Assembly: GCF_026278245.1 (NCBI RefSeq)
Contig: NZ_CP111079.1
Span: 1,738,501-1,802,500, forward strand
From: Pontibacter kalidii
Lineage (GTDB): Bacteria; Bacteroidota; Bacteroidia; Cytophagales; Hymenobacteraceae
Direction: 5' to 3'
Length of the DNA stretch: 64,000 nucleotides
The translations under genes were made by a program, and so were the position numbers. Below, one piece after another: positions 38,901 through 47,834 of the stretch (within the stretch, counting starts at the first letter, position 1; every line of letters begins with the position of its first letter). The notes beneath the pieces are model-generated. The model was given only the letters and a program-made list of their open reading frames with translations. It did not search any database and was not told where the DNA came from.

Positions 38901-40369
38901 CGATGAACGGTATACTGGGCATGGCCACCCTCCTGCGTAGAACCGAGCTGGATGAGGCCCAGCAGAATTACCTGGACATCATCTGCCAATCTGCCGAGAA
39001 CCTGCTCGTCATCATCAACGACATCCTGGATATCGCTAAAATTGAGGCGGGTAAGCTGGAGCTGGAGGAGATTCCCTTCAACCTGAGTGAAACTGTACAG
39101 CACGCCTTCAAGACCTTTATCTATAAGGCGGAGGAAAAAGAGATTGCCTATACCCTCAAGGCAGTTCAACAGAGTTACCCGACCTTGCTCGGCGACCCAT
39201 ACCGGCTAAACCAGGTGTTGCTGAACCTTCTCAGCAACGCCATTAAATTTACAGAGGAAGGCAGTGTTACGCTTAGCTGCCAGGTACTGGAGGAGCAGCA
39301 GGACAGGCTTACCGTTGAGTTTGCCGTAACAGACACTGGTATCGGCATCCCTCCCTCCAAGATCGATTATATCTTTGAAGGATTTAGCCAGGCCTACTCC
39401 AGCACCACGCGCAAGTACGGCGGCACGGGACTTGGCCTCAGCATCTGCAAAACCCTGATAGAAATGCAACACGGCCAGATCTGGGTGGAGAGCAGCGAGA
39501 ATGAGGGCAGCACGTTCACCTTTATACTTACCTTCCCTAAATCGGCTGTGGAGCAGCCGGATCTGCAGGAGGAGGAGATTGATTTCAGCAGCCTGGGCAA
39601 GATAAAGGTGCTGTTGGCAGAGGATAACGAGATAAACATTTTCCTGGCGCAGGCAATACTGGAGGGTTGGGGTGCGCAGGTGGAAGTGGCCCGCAATGGC
39701 CGGGAGGCGGTGGAGATGGCCGAGCAAGGCCTCTACGACGTGATCCTGATGGATATACAGATGCCGGAAATGAGCGGAATAGATGCTACGCTGGAGATCA
39801 GAAACCTGCCTGATGCACAAAAATCGCTCGTCCCGATCATTGCCCTGACAGCCAATGCCCTAAAAGGCGATGCGGAGAAATACCTGGCCGCAGGAATGAA
39901 CGACTACATATCCAAGCCCTTTGAAGAGGATAAGCTGTTCCGGAAAATCGAGGTGCTCCTACCCCACCGCAGGCAGCAGGGGACAGTAGAAGCTACAGCA
40001 GCGGCGGCAGAAAGCTCGCCCCGGGAGCCAATTTACGACCTTGCGTTGTTGGAGAAGATCGCCCGTGGCAACGAGGAGTTCATGCGGCGCAGCAAGCGGT
40101 TGATCGTGGAGTCTGTGCCGCCCACGCTCGCAGGCATGCAGCAAATGCGCGATACGCAGGATTGGGATGGGGTAAGTGCGGCAGCCCACAAGCTAAAATC
40201 CACCATAGACACCTTACGGATTGAACAGTTGAAAGAAGTGGTGCGCCGGATAGAGAGCGATGCCAAAAACCGCGCCAGCCAGCCTCAGGTGAAAGCGGAT
40301 ATCACCCTGCTCCAACACGTGATGGAGCAGGTGCTAACACTGCTGAGGGCCGATCTGGAACATGAGTAA
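35996..40369 (+). CDS. multi-PAS hybrid histidine kinase with receiver and HPt domains
   Basis: Very large sensor kinase of 1457 residues without obvious membrane helices, so probably cytosolic. A degenerate N-terminal region is followed by about six PAS domains starting near residues 195, 328, 459, 578, 703 and 831. The HisKA box FMANMSHEIRTPMNG (His near 963), an ATPase domain (LLSNAIKF, DTGIGIP, GGTGLGLSI), a receiver (LLAEDNEINIF to VILMDIQMPEMSG, ~1204-1320) and a C-terminal HPt (AAAHKLKSTIDTL, ~1395) follow. A full phosphorelay is thus in one chain. An alternative ATG lies 11 codons in. The signal is unknown. Confidence 0.94.
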   Translation: MGFRYGNNSYYMLSKEEVLQQLEEERNARKAAEELAQARLLALEQLQRQHFSARNSINQEPRSFFPDTATAPDWQMLQAEVQDEYPSPVFRLSFSGEILSANLAAQDFMYGVIRLRQQGLRRLLLMHIRRIKRKRGNRPASFDICISGRYYHVLFYPVPKRGYFNLYMTDFTERRKAETALSESQSLLRNIAHTIPNIVYIYHLEEDRCIYINEQIMSALGYSVMDIAEMEGQIFKHIVVPEQQHKIQEHTQRMRSARDGEVMEVEYLVHTKDKGIKNLYCRESVYKRRDSGQVQLVIGSAEDVTQLRRQSHELFHQKEFYEAILNHIPSDVAVYNNRLQYLFVNPAAIGDSELRRWIIGRTNEDYSARRNIPPTRMRQRSQHLQRVLETRSRVEFEEQVAYPGGNKSYFLRRLNPVLNPQGEVELIIGHGLNITDLRRAQEVLMASEEKNRAILAAIPDLMFIIDGQGQYLDMRNEEQKHLFVPKEQLVGQNIYQLLPSELATKFMELIAKVISTGQYECVQYELDLPGGLRYYDGRILKYSNSEVLAIIRDITEEKKAGQEVKEKNEFIRQVLDASPSLIYVKDTEGNIVLANQEFARLYGKPLHEVLGHNTVDIHHNKSEAEFYLETDRQVIAEHRELRLEERHTSITGETLWFSTIKKPLITSDGQVNVLSISTNVTEQRLANSRLKANEELHRLLSENSKDMVSLHNLDGSIIYVSKAVEEMLGYSQEEIMKLHPKEVMHPEEVETVWAQIEEEVLELKKNVTLRHRMVHRDGTTFWVEANVRPILNERGEPLKFQSAVHDISHRRESEMALKNSEKKYRDLINYSPAFICTHDLDGVILTVNPYLLNMLGYTAEEMTGHSLVEFFPKQNEEKFLLYLQQFNTQSLVDGILTILNKENEERYLYYKNYKVEEPNLAPYIIAIAQDITDRMRTEQELTRAKEAAEESARVKENFMANMSHEIRTPMNGILGMATLLRRTELDEAQQNYLDIICQSAENLLVIINDILDIAKIEAGKLELEEIPFNLSETVQHAFKTFIYKAEEKEIAYTLKAVQQSYPTLLGDPYRLNQVLLNLLSNAIKFTEEGSVTLSCQVLEEQQDRLTVEFAVTDTGIGIPPSKIDYIFEGFSQAYSSTTRKYGGTGLGLSICKTLIEMQHGQIWVESSENEGSTFTFILTFPKSAVEQPDLQEEEIDFSSLGKIKVLLAEDNEINIFLAQAILEGWGAQVEVARNGREAVEMAEQGLYDVILMDIQMPEMSGIDATLEIRNLPDAQKSLVPIIALTANALKGDAEKYLAAGMNDYISKPFEEDKLFRKIEVLLPHRRQQGTVEATAAAAESSPREPIYDLALLEKIARGNEEFMRRSKRLIVESVPPTLAGMQQMRDTQDWDGVSAAAHKLKSTIDTLRIEQLKEVVRRIESDAKNRASQPQVKADITLLQHVMEQVLTLLRADLEHE

Positions 40370-40517
40370 AGCACATGCTGCTGCTTCATGTAGAGGGAAA
40401 CGGCATGTGCGTTACAAGCTTGTGCATGCATTGAGAGAAGTATCGGCAGCCTCACCAAGTATAAACCTCTGCCGCAGATTTCGTATCTTACCCTATCTAG
40501 GTAAAATATGAACCGCT

Positions 40518-41681
40518 ATGCAGCACCCACCACTCCAAGACCTGTCCGAACTGATACAACTGCGCCATGCCCTGCACCGGCACCCCGAGCTATCCGGAGC
40601 CGAAGCCGCCACGGCTGAACGCATCGTGTCCTCTCTGGAAAAGTATAAACCCAGCTCCATACTTACGCAGGTGGGGGGCACAGGCGTAGTGGCTGTGTTC
40701 GAGGGTACTGAACCAACTGCCGGGCCAACCATACTTTTCCGTTGCGAGCTGGACGCCTTGCCTATCCTGGAGGATAACCCGGACTTAAAGTATACTTCAG
40801 AAGTTGCAGGAACAGCCCATCTTTGCGGCCACGACGGGCATATGGCCATTCTAACCGGGCTCGCCAGCCTGCTGCACGCCAATAAACCGGCCACAGGCAG
40901 GGTGGTCCTCCTTTATCAGCCGGCAGAGGAAACCGGCATGGGCGCCCGGGAGATGCTCCAAGACGAGCGGCTCCTGCCACTGCAGCCGGATTACGTGTTT
41001 GCGCTGCACAACCTGCCGGGCTACCCGCTGCACCAGGTGATCGTGAGGGAGAATGCCTTTGCCGCAGCCTCTACAGGGATGGTTGTGGAGCTGCAGGGGC
41101 ACCCCTCACATGCTGCCGAACCTGAGAATGGTCTGAACCCGGGCGAGGCAATGGCAGAAATCATACTTGCTTTTAACCAGGTTGTCCGGCAGAAAGAGCT
41201 TTTCCGGGACCTCACGCTGCTCACTGTAATTCATGCCCGGCTAGGCGAGGTGGCCTTTGGGACTAACCCGGGCTTTGGCACTGTAATGGCCACCCTCCGC
41301 TCCTTCCAGGCCGAGGACCTGCAAAAGCTGAAGCAGTTGACGGCACAACAGGTGCAACAGGTCGCCGAGAAGTATGGCCTGAAGTATAAGATCCGTTTTG
41401 TGGAAGAGTTTCCGGCAACTATAAATGACCCCGAGGCAGTGCAACTGGTGCGGCAGGCGGCGGAAAGTCTGCAACTGGAGGCGCAGGAGAGCGTACAGCC
41501 TTTCAGGTGGTCCGAAGACTTCGGGCATTTCACGGCAAAGTATAAGGGGGCGCTTTTCGGGCTTGGCGCGGGCACTTCGCAACCGCAGCTGCACCACGCC
41601 AACTATAACTTCCCCGATGAACTCATCCCGACCGGTGCCACTTTTTTTTACGAGATCGCGCGGCAGATACTACAGCCATAA
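40518..41681 (+). CDS. M20-family amidohydrolase
   Basis: Zinc aminoacylase-type hydrolase of 387 residues, close to N-acyl-L-amino-acid or hippurate amidohydrolases. Metal-binding segments are LRHALHRHPELSG (start), LCGHDGHM (~101-108) and the catalytic Glu pair in QPAEETG (~136). HPSHAA marks the dimerisation/lid domain. No signal peptide is seen. The alr gene follows after 6 bp, so the two are co-transcribed; a link to amino-acid or peptidoglycan turnover is inference. Confidence 0.92.
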   Translation: MQHPPLQDLSELIQLRHALHRHPELSGAEAATAERIVSSLEKYKPSSILTQVGGTGVVAVFEGTEPTAGPTILFRCELDALPILEDNPDLKYTSEVAGTAHLCGHDGHMAILTGLASLLHANKPATGRVVLLYQPAEETGMGAREMLQDERLLPLQPDYVFALHNLPGYPLHQVIVRENAFAAASTGMVVELQGHPSHAAEPENGLNPGEAMAEIILAFNQVVRQKELFRDLTLLTVIHARLGEVAFGTNPGFGTVMATLRSFQAEDLQKLKQLTAQQVQQVAEKYGLKYKIRFVEEFPATINDPEAVQLVRQAAESLQLEAQESVQPFRWSEDFGHFTAKYKGALFGLGAGTSQPQLHHANYNFPDELIPTGATFFYEIARQILQP

Positions 41682-41687
41682 ACTACT

Positions 41688-42839
41688 ATGCTTCATAGCT
41701 CTTATATCGAGATAAGTAAATCAGCCCTTCAAAACAACATAGATTTTCTGCGCAGCGAGATAGGCCCTGACGTTCAGTTCTCATCGGTGGTGAAGGGCAA
41801 TGCCTATGGCCATGGCATAGAGCCATTTGCCCGCATAGCGCAGGAGTGTGGCGTCAGCCATTTTGCTGTGTTTAGTGCCGATGAGGCCGACCGCCTGCTG
41901 AAAGCCATTCAGCAGCCCGCCACCATCTTGGTCATGGGCTACCTGGATAACCCCGAACTGGAGTGGGCCATCCAGCATGACATGGAGTTTTTTGTGTTTG
42001 AGCTGGATAGGCTGCAGGAAGCCTCCGCCATAGCAAGAAAGCTTGGAAAGCGCGCCAAAATACACCTGGAACTGGAGACCGGCATGAACCGCACCGGCTT
42101 TAACAAAGCAGCTCTGGCCAAGGCAGAGACATTCCTGGACAGCCACGCATCTGAGATGGAACTACAAGGCATCTGCACCCATTTTGCCGGTGCCGAGAGC
42201 ATGCAGAACCACGACCGGGTGCTGCAGCAACTGCAGGCCTACAACCAACAGGTGGAGCGCATGCAGAAAGCCGGCCACCTGCCCAGGCAACGTCACACAG
42301 CCTGCTCTGCCGCTATGATCTCCTACCCCGAGACCCGCATGGACATGGTGCGGGTGGGCATTATGCAGTATGGTTTCTGGCCCAGCCCCGAGACGTACAG
42401 TCAGTACATTAGCGGGCGGGAGGAGAAAAAAGATCCGCTGCACCGCCTGATCAACTGGAAAAGCCGCATCATGAGCCTTAAGAGTGTGCCGCAGGGCGAG
42501 TACATCGGTTACGGCACCTCGTTCCGTGCTCCCCGCGATCTGTTACTGGCCGTGGTGCCGGTAGGTTACGCCTGGGGCTACAGCCGCTCCCTTAGTAACC
42601 AGGGGCAGGTACTGATAAAGGGCACACGCGCTGCCGTGGTAGGCACGGTGAACATGAACGTGATGATGGTGGACGTGACGGACATACCGGGTGTGGGGAA
42701 AGACGACGAAGTGGTGCTACTGGGCAAACAAGGCGATGAAAGTATAACGGTGGCCTCTTTTGGGGAGCTGAGCACGCAGCTGAATTACGAGCTGCTTACG
42801 CGCCTTCCGCTAAACATACCACGCTATGTCATAGATTGA
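41688..42839 (+). CDS. alr: alanine racemase
   Basis: PLP enzyme of 383 residues that makes D-alanine for peptidoglycan. The Schiff-base lysine is Lys36 in SVVKGNAYGHG. The substrate-face segment LETGMNRTGF and the C-terminal catalytic tyrosine region (IGYGTSFRAPRD) are visible. Length is typical for stand-alone Alr without a fused MurF. It is 6 bp after the M20 gene and converges on the AsmA-like gene. Confidence 0.93.
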   Translation: MLHSSYIEISKSALQNNIDFLRSEIGPDVQFSSVVKGNAYGHGIEPFARIAQECGVSHFAVFSADEADRLLKAIQQPATILVMGYLDNPELEWAIQHDMEFFVFELDRLQEASAIARKLGKRAKIHLELETGMNRTGFNKAALAKAETFLDSHASEMELQGICTHFAGAESMQNHDRVLQQLQAYNQQVERMQKAGHLPRQRHTACSAAMISYPETRMDMVRVGIMQYGFWPSPETYSQYISGREEKKDPLHRLINWKSRIMSLKSVPQGEYIGYGTSFRAPRDLLLAVVPVGYAWGYSRSLSNQGQVLIKGTRAAVVGTVNMNVMMVDVTDIPGVGKDDEVVLLGKQGDESITVASFGELSTQLNYELLTRLPLNIPRYVID

Positions 42840-42858
42840 TCCACGCCTCTTCTTCAAG

Positions 42859-44532
42859 TTATTGCTCAGCCATTCCCTCCAGCCCCATACTCGACATAAA
42901 TCCGCTGGTCAGGCAATCTTTCCAGTAGCTAAAAACAGACTTTCCCGGATCTCTGGTGACGGTGATCGTGCCCTGGCGCGGCTTCTCTCCCGGACTGGGG
43001 TTGCTCTCTTTTATGGCTACTTTGTTTGCCAGTAGCGAGAGCACCTCTTTCCCGATACTCTGTTCCCCGCCGGTGCCCTTGGTCAGCAGGTCCAGCTTCA
43101 GGTTGCTGTAGAGCAGGCGCATGGTTCCGTTTGCCTGCGACTTATTAAGCTCAACCGTGAATCTCCCGCTGTTAACATGGCCGCTTTCTACCCTGACAAA
43201 GCCGGTTGGAATAAGCATGGGATTGAGCAGCTGCAGGTTCGCCTCCCCGATAGTGCCCTCCAGCGTATGGTAGCCGCTTGGGTCGAGCAGTGGCAGGCGG
43301 ATAATTACCTCCAGCCTTGCCCTGTCCATCACCTGGGTACTTGCAGTAACTATAGCGGGATTTTCTCTGGTTATTTGTCCCTGTATGTTGGACAAGTTAC
43401 TGAAGCCTGCGTTTAGGTGGTGAAAGGTGATGTGCCCGCGCTCCACAGCCTCCGGTACCAGCTCCGAATACCGGATGTAGCCGTCTTGCAGGTCGAGGGA
43501 GTCGATCAGAAAGGGCGTTTTTATACTTTGCACCAGCTGGTGCGGCAGCTTCTTGGTCCCCCTATCCTGAAAGTTCTGCTTATCCTTGAAAGCCACAAGC
43601 GACGGGGTCTGCAGCAGTGCATACTTCACCCGGATGCTGTTGTTGCGAGAGTGTCGCGCAAAGTCAACTCCCTCAAGTGATACCAGCTTCGCCTCCGCCT
43701 CCTGGTGCGTCACAGCCTCTCCCTTGGCACGCGCCATAGCGGCCGGATCAGCCAACGGCACGATTTTCATACTTTGCAGCAGCACATTACCAGCTTGTGT
43801 ATCCACGTTAATAGAATCGGTGCTGAGCTGATATAATCCATCAGAGAAAAGAAACCCGGCATCTGCAGCCGCCAGCCTGTACCTTTGTCCATAGTAGGCC
43901 CTATCTTCCCCCATAAAAGATGCGCTATCCAGCCTGAAGTCATCTACGGCAAGCTGGAAGCTTGGCAACGAGAAAAGCGTGTCTGAGGCAGTGCCGTCCC
44001 GGTAGTACAGACCTGCCTGCCGCACATTTATTTTACCGATAGCGAGTCCCTGTAGAAACCCTTTCGCCGTTTCGTGCAGCGGTTTAGGGGCTGATGTAGT
44101 GTCTGCCCGCATCACCGACAGCAGCAAGGTGGGCTGCTGCACCTCCAACTCATCCAGCTGTACCTCCTGTTTTAAAAGGGCCTTGGTATAGCTCAGCTTT
44201 CTCAGGTGTATAGCTCCGGTGCGAAGCCCCAGCAAAGTACGCGGTACCTCCTGCTCTTGCTCGCTTAGTTCCTGCCACCTTCTGTAATCCGGCACCAGGG
44301 ACAAACTATCTACGGATAGGCTACCCAGAAAAGGCGAGGTTTCCAAACCGTGCAGCTGCAGGCTGTAGATGCCTTTCGACTGCTCTGCCACCGTACGCTC
44401 TATCCTGTTCTGCAGCCAAATCGTAAAGAAGAAAAGCCCCACGAAAAGAAAAAGGGCCACGCCCACTACCCAGGCTATCACTTTCAGCCACTTTATTGCT
44501 TTAAAAGAACTTTTATCGGAATTGTGTCGCAT
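42859..44532 (-). CDS. AsmA/DUF748-like membrane-anchored protein
   Basis: Protein of 557 residues from the ATG at 44532; ten more residues are possible from 44562. One N-terminal membrane helix (VIAWVVGVALFLFVGLFFFTIW) precedes a long periplasmic region of repeating beta strands, for example LHGLETSPFLGSLSVDSLSL, VQLDELEVQQPTLLLS and FLIDSLDLQDGYIRYSEL. This is the layout of AsmA-like proteins, several of which carry lipids between membranes. No catalytic motif is visible, so function remains a fold-level inference. Confidence 0.8.
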   Translation of the reverse strand: MRHNSDKSSFKAIKWLKVIAWVVGVALFLFVGLFFFTIWLQNRIERTVAEQSKGIYSLQLHGLETSPFLGSLSVDSLSLVPDYRRWQELSEQEQEVPRTLLGLRTGAIHLRKLSYTKALLKQEVQLDELEVQQPTLLLSVMRADTTSAPKPLHETAKGFLQGLAIGKINVRQAGLYYRDGTASDTLFSLPSFQLAVDDFRLDSASFMGEDRAYYGQRYRLAAADAGFLFSDGLYQLSTDSINVDTQAGNVLLQSMKIVPLADPAAMARAKGEAVTHQEAEAKLVSLEGVDFARHSRNNSIRVKYALLQTPSLVAFKDKQNFQDRGTKKLPHQLVQSIKTPFLIDSLDLQDGYIRYSELVPEAVERGHITFHHLNAGFSNLSNIQGQITRENPAIVTASTQVMDRARLEVIIRLPLLDPSGYHTLEGTIGEANLQLLNPMLIPTGFVRVESGHVNSGRFTVELNKSQANGTMRLLYSNLKLDLLTKGTGGEQSIGKEVLSLLANKVAIKESNPSPGEKPRQGTITVTRDPGKSVFSYWKDCLTSGFMSSMGLEGMAEQ

Positions 44533-44729
44533 GTATACTTGGGTTTTGCGTACCATACGCAAATTTTAGGGTACAGCCGTAGAGCTGACCGCAAATATTC
44601 GGTAGTAGTATACCGAACGGGGTGTTTTATACGTGTGCTCCTGTAGTAAGTATAGAAATCTGTCGATGGAGCAGTATCTTAGCCTTACGTTGCTGCATCA
44701 TTCAATAAACCTTTCAAAGACCTGAAACT

Positions 44730-45596
44730 ATGAATTCCCCTAAATGGCTCGACCGTATCCTCTATCCTTTTGCGCACCATTCGTTGGATCTGCCGACAGG
44801 TAAAATGCATTTCGTGGACGAAGGCGCTGGCGATCCGATTGTGTTTGTGCATGGCACGCCCACTTGGTCTTTTGTGTGGCGGCAGCAACTAAAATCCCTC
44901 AGCCGAAACTACCGCTGCATCGCCCCCGATCATCTCGGCTTTGGCTTATCTGAGAAGCCAACTAACTTTGCGTATACACCAGAGGCACATGCCGATAACC
45001 TGGAGCAGCTCATTGATTCCTTACAACTAAAGAACATCACGCTGGTGGTGCATGATTATGGAGGGCCGATAGGCCTACGCTATGCGCTGCGGCACCCGGA
45101 GAACGTGAAGAACCTGGTAATCCTGAATACCTGGATGTGGAGCCTAGAGGGCGAAGCCAGAATCATGAAGGTCAGCCGGTTTATGGCCGGTGGCATCGGT
45201 CGTTTTTTATACTTGCAGCTAGGTTTTTCGGCCAAGGTGCTCCTGCCACAAGGCTACCACGAAAACAATCACCTGACCAAAGACATCAAGCAACACTACC
45301 AGAAGCCCCTCTCCACAGCTGCCAGCAGAAAAGGGACCTGGCAGTTTGCAAAAGCCCTGCACGACTCCGGCCCCTACTTTGCAGAGCTGTGGCAGCAACG
45401 CGATAAACTACGAAGTATAAATAAGCTTATACTTTGGGGGGAGAAGGACAAACTGCTGCCGCTGCACTTACTGACTAAATGGGAGCAGGAGTTTCCAGAA
45501 GCAAAAGTGGTAAAGTATAAAGCCGGCCATTTTGTGCAGGAAGAGCGCGGCAGCGAAGTGGCAGATGCTATCCGTAGTTTTGTGGAAGCCCGCTAA
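44730..45596 (+). CDS. alpha/beta-fold hydrolase related to haloalkane dehalogenases
   Basis: Soluble hydrolase of 288 residues. The nucleophile is Asp109 in VVHDYGGPIG, the oxyanion segment HGTPTWS is at 41-47, and the catalytic His is in AGHFVQEE (~267). An Asp nucleophile suggests haloalkane dehalogenase or epoxide hydrolase chemistry. The Trp that normally follows the nucleophile and the Asn of HGNPTS, both halide-binding, are replaced by Tyr110 and Thr43. So dehalogenase activity is doubtful. A convergent terminator separates it from hisIE. Confidence 0.9.
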   Translation: MNSPKWLDRILYPFAHHSLDLPTGKMHFVDEGAGDPIVFVHGTPTWSFVWRQQLKSLSRNYRCIAPDHLGFGLSEKPTNFAYTPEAHADNLEQLIDSLQLKNITLVVHDYGGPIGLRYALRHPENVKNLVILNTWMWSLEGEARIMKVSRFMAGGIGRFLYLQLGFSAKVLLPQGYHENNHLTKDIKQHYQKPLSTAASRKGTWQFAKALHDSGPYFAELWQQRDKLRSINKLILWGEKDKLLPLHLLTKWEQEFPEAKVVKYKAGHFVQEERGSEVADAIRSFVEAR

Positions 45597-45600
45597 CGTA

Positions 45601-45642
45601 AAACCACCGGGAGATAAAGCATACTTTACTTCCCGGTGGTTT
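45601..45642. terminator. bidirectional terminator between the alpha/beta hydrolase and hisIE genes
   Basis: Twelve-base arms AAACCACCGGGA (45601-45612) and TCCCGGTGGTTT (45631-45642) between convergent genes. Confidence 0.85.
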
Positions 45643-45658
45643 CGAGCATTACCTCCTG

Positions 45659-46267
45659 TTACTTTTTCTGATGGCGCTCTTGTAGCACTGACACCACATC
45701 CTTTAGCTCTAGCCCGGTGGCAGCTAGCAGCACCAGCAAGTGGTACAGCAGATCAGCCGCTTCGCCTTTCATGGTGTCCTGCTTGCCGGCCACGGCGTCA
45801 ATCACTGTTTCTACGGCTTCTTCCCCTACTTTCTGGGCAATTTTGTTTACGCCTTTCTCAAAAAGGAAATTAGTGTAAGAACCTTCCACCGGATTAGCCT
45901 TGCGTTCCTGAATCACCTGTTCCAGCTGCGCGATAAACTGAATGGCCCTGGCTCTGTTAGCTGTTTCTTCCTCGCCAAAGCAACTGGTGCTGCCGGTGTG
46001 GCAGGTAGGGCCAGTTGGTGTTACTTTGATGAGCAGCGAATCGGCATCGCAATCCTGGGCAATGCTCACCACCTGCAAGGTATGGCCGGATGTTTCGCCT
46101 TTGGTCCAGAGGCGGTTTTTGGAACGGGAGAAGAAAGTAACCAGCCCCTGCTGCCTGGTTTTCTCCAGTGCTTCCTGGTTCATGTAGCCCAGCATCAGCA
46201 CCTGGCCGGTTTGGTTGTCCTGTATCACGGCGGGTATCAAGCCACCTGCTTTCTCGAAATCTAACAT
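45659..46267 (-). CDS. hisIE: phosphoribosyl-AMP cyclohydrolase / phosphoribosyl-ATP pyrophosphatase
   Basis: Fused enzyme of 202 residues for steps two and three of histidine synthesis. The HisI half (~1-105) shows MLGYMNQEAL, the zinc-binding DCDADSLL and HTGSTSCF. The HisE half (~110-202) shows the helical EKGVNKIAQKVGEEAVETVIDA and the DLLYHLLVLL helix. It is the last gene of the hisH-A-F-IE run, 92 bp after hisF; that gap holds tandem repeats. Confidence 0.96.
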   Translation of the reverse strand: MLDFEKAGGLIPAVIQDNQTGQVLMLGYMNQEALEKTRQQGLVTFFSRSKNRLWTKGETSGHTLQVVSIAQDCDADSLLIKVTPTGPTCHTGSTSCFGEEETANRARAIQFIAQLEQVIQERKANPVEGSYTNFLFEKGVNKIAQKVGEEAVETVIDAVAGKQDTMKGEAADLLYHLLVLLAATGLELKDVVSVLQERHQKK

Positions 46268-46359
46268 AGTTAGAGAGTTAAAAAGTTAGAGAGTTAAAGA
46301 GTTTAGGAGTTAGAGAAGGAGTTAGCCATTCACTCAGTCACTCATCCGCTCAATCAAAA
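46268..46359. repeat. tandem AGTTAGAG / CACTCA repeats between hisF and hisIE
   Basis: The left half has several copies of units like AGTTAGAGAGTTAAA, and the right half has CACTCA/TCACTCAT units. It is low-complexity, non-coding and lies inside the his operon. No terminator structure is apparent. Confidence 0.6.
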
Positions 46360-47118
46360 TTAAATTCGTACCGCTACGCCCTGCTCTTTCAGGTACTGCT
46401 TCAGGTCCGGAATGCCCAGCTCGCGAAAGTGGAACAAACTGGCAGCCAGGGCAGCATCCGCATCGGCTTTCAGGAAAGCGTCAGCAAAATGCTCCATACT
46501 TCCGGCCCCACCGGAGGCAATCACGGGCACAGAAACGGCTTTGGCGACTTCTCTGGTAATACCCAGCGCGAAGCCTGCCTTGGTGCCGTCGTTGTTCATA
46601 CTTGTCAGCAGGATCTCACCGGCACCCAACTCCACCACCCGCTTTGCCCAATCCACTGTTTTGTGTTCAGTTTCTATAGTGCCGGCGCGGGTGTACACTT
46701 TCCAGCCGGTGACTTCAGTATACTTGGTATCGATGGCCACGGTAACGCACTGGCTGCCAAAGTGCTTGGCCAGCTCTTCTACCAACTGAGGGCTTTTAAT
46801 GGCAGAGGAGTTTACAGATACTTTATCGGCCCCGTTCTGCAGCAACACCTCCACATCGGCCACAGCGCTAATGCCACCACCCACGGTAAAGGGAATGTCG
46901 ATGTGCCGGGCAATGTCGCGCACCAGCTCGGCAAAGGTTTTACGACCTTCGTTGGTAGCGGTGATGTCCAGGAACACGAGCTCGTCGGCTCCCTGCCCGG
47001 CATACCACTTCGCCAGCTCCACAGGGTCACCGGCGTCGCGGATGTTTTCGAACTGCACCCCTTTCACGCAGCGGCCGTTCTTGATATCGAGGCAAGGTAT
47101 AATTCGCTTGGTTAACAT
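46360..47118 (-). CDS. hisF: imidazole glycerol phosphate synthase, cyclase subunit
   Basis: TIM-barrel half of the HisF-HisH enzyme, 252 residues, turning PRFAR and ammonia into IGP and AICAR. The start [16 protein letters not shown] with the catalytic Asp (CLDIK) is diagnostic; DITATNEGR and the second Asp ([12 protein letters not shown]) are also in place. It overlaps hisA by 7 nt, showing translational coupling. Confidence 0.98.
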   Translation of the reverse strand: MLTKRIIPCLDIKNGRCVKGVQFENIRDAGDPVELAKWYAGQGADELVFLDITATNEGRKTFAELVRDIARHIDIPFTVGGGISAVADVEVLLQNGADKVSVNSSAIKSPQLVEELAKHFGSQCVTVAIDTKYTEVTGWKVYTRAGTIETEHKTVDWAKRVVELGAGEILLTSMNNDGTKAGFALGITREVAKAVSVPVIASGGAGSMEHFADAFLKADADAALAASLFHFRELGIPDLKQYLKEQGVAVRI

Positions 47119-47834
47119 AAGAATCGCACTAAATCTTTTAACTGAATGGTACCTTCGTATATGGCTTTCCCGATGATGGCTCCTTTCACGCCTATCTCCT
47201 GCAGTTGCTCCAGGTCCTCTACAGTAGTAACGCCGCCGCTTGCAATGATACCGGCTTCCGGTAAGGTGAGCTTCAGGTGGCGGTATGTATTGAGCGATGG
47301 GCCCTGCAATTTGCCGTCTTTGCTCACGTCAGTACAGATAAATAGCTTCGCACCTGTCTGTACGTAGCCGGAAATAAAGTCCTGCAGCGGGTATTTGCTC
47401 TCTTCGGTCCAGGCGGAGATGGCAATGTTGGTACCTTTAAAATCTGCCCCAATGATGATCTTCTCGGCGCCATATTTCAAAAGCCAGCTTTTCACGGTCT
47501 CCGGTTCGCGCACGGCAATGCTTCCGGCTGTGATTTGAGCAGCGCCGGCGTCGAACGCCTGCCTCACCGCCTCATCCGACTGCAAGCCGCCGCCAAAGTC
47601 TATTGTAAGGTTCGTACTGGCCGCTATACTTTCCAGCACCGCCAGGTTAACCGGTTTCTTGGCTCGCGCACCGTCTAGGTCTACCAGGTGCAGGCGCTTG
47701 ATGCCGTTGGCTTCGAATCGTTTGGCTACCTCCAGCGGGTTGCTGTCGTAGGTGGTCTGCTGCGCGAAATCGCCTTCGGTCAGGCGCACGCATTGGCCGC
47801 CGATTATGTCTATCGCTGGGATGATCTCCATCAT
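47112..47834 (-). CDS. hisA: phosphoribosylformimino-AICAR-phosphate isomerase
   Basis: TIM-barrel isomerase of 240 residues that makes PRFAR from Pro[19 protein letters not shown] carries the catalytic Asp, and phosphate loops are at FGGGLQ and ASGGV. The start is MM: the first ATG overlaps the hisH stop (ATGATG containing TGA), and either Met may be used. Neighbours hisH and hisF are both overlapping. Confidence 0.97.
   Translation of the reverse strand: MMEIIPAIDIIGGQCVRLTEGDFAQQTTYDSNPLEVAKRFEANGIKRLHLVDLDGARAKKPVNLAVLESIAASTNLTIDFGGGLQSDEAVRQAFDAGAAQITAGSIAVREPETVKSWLLKYGAEKIIIGADFKGTNIAISAWTEESKYPLQDFISGYVQTGAKLFICTDVSKDGKLQGPSLNTYRHLKLTLPEAGIIASGGVTTVEDLEQLQEIGVKGAIIGKAIYEGTIQLKDLVRFLC

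Noticed and set aside
44730..45596. Annotation as a true haloalkane dehalogenase
   Set aside because: Both halide-stabilising residues are replaced (Tyr110 for Trp, Thr43 for Asn).
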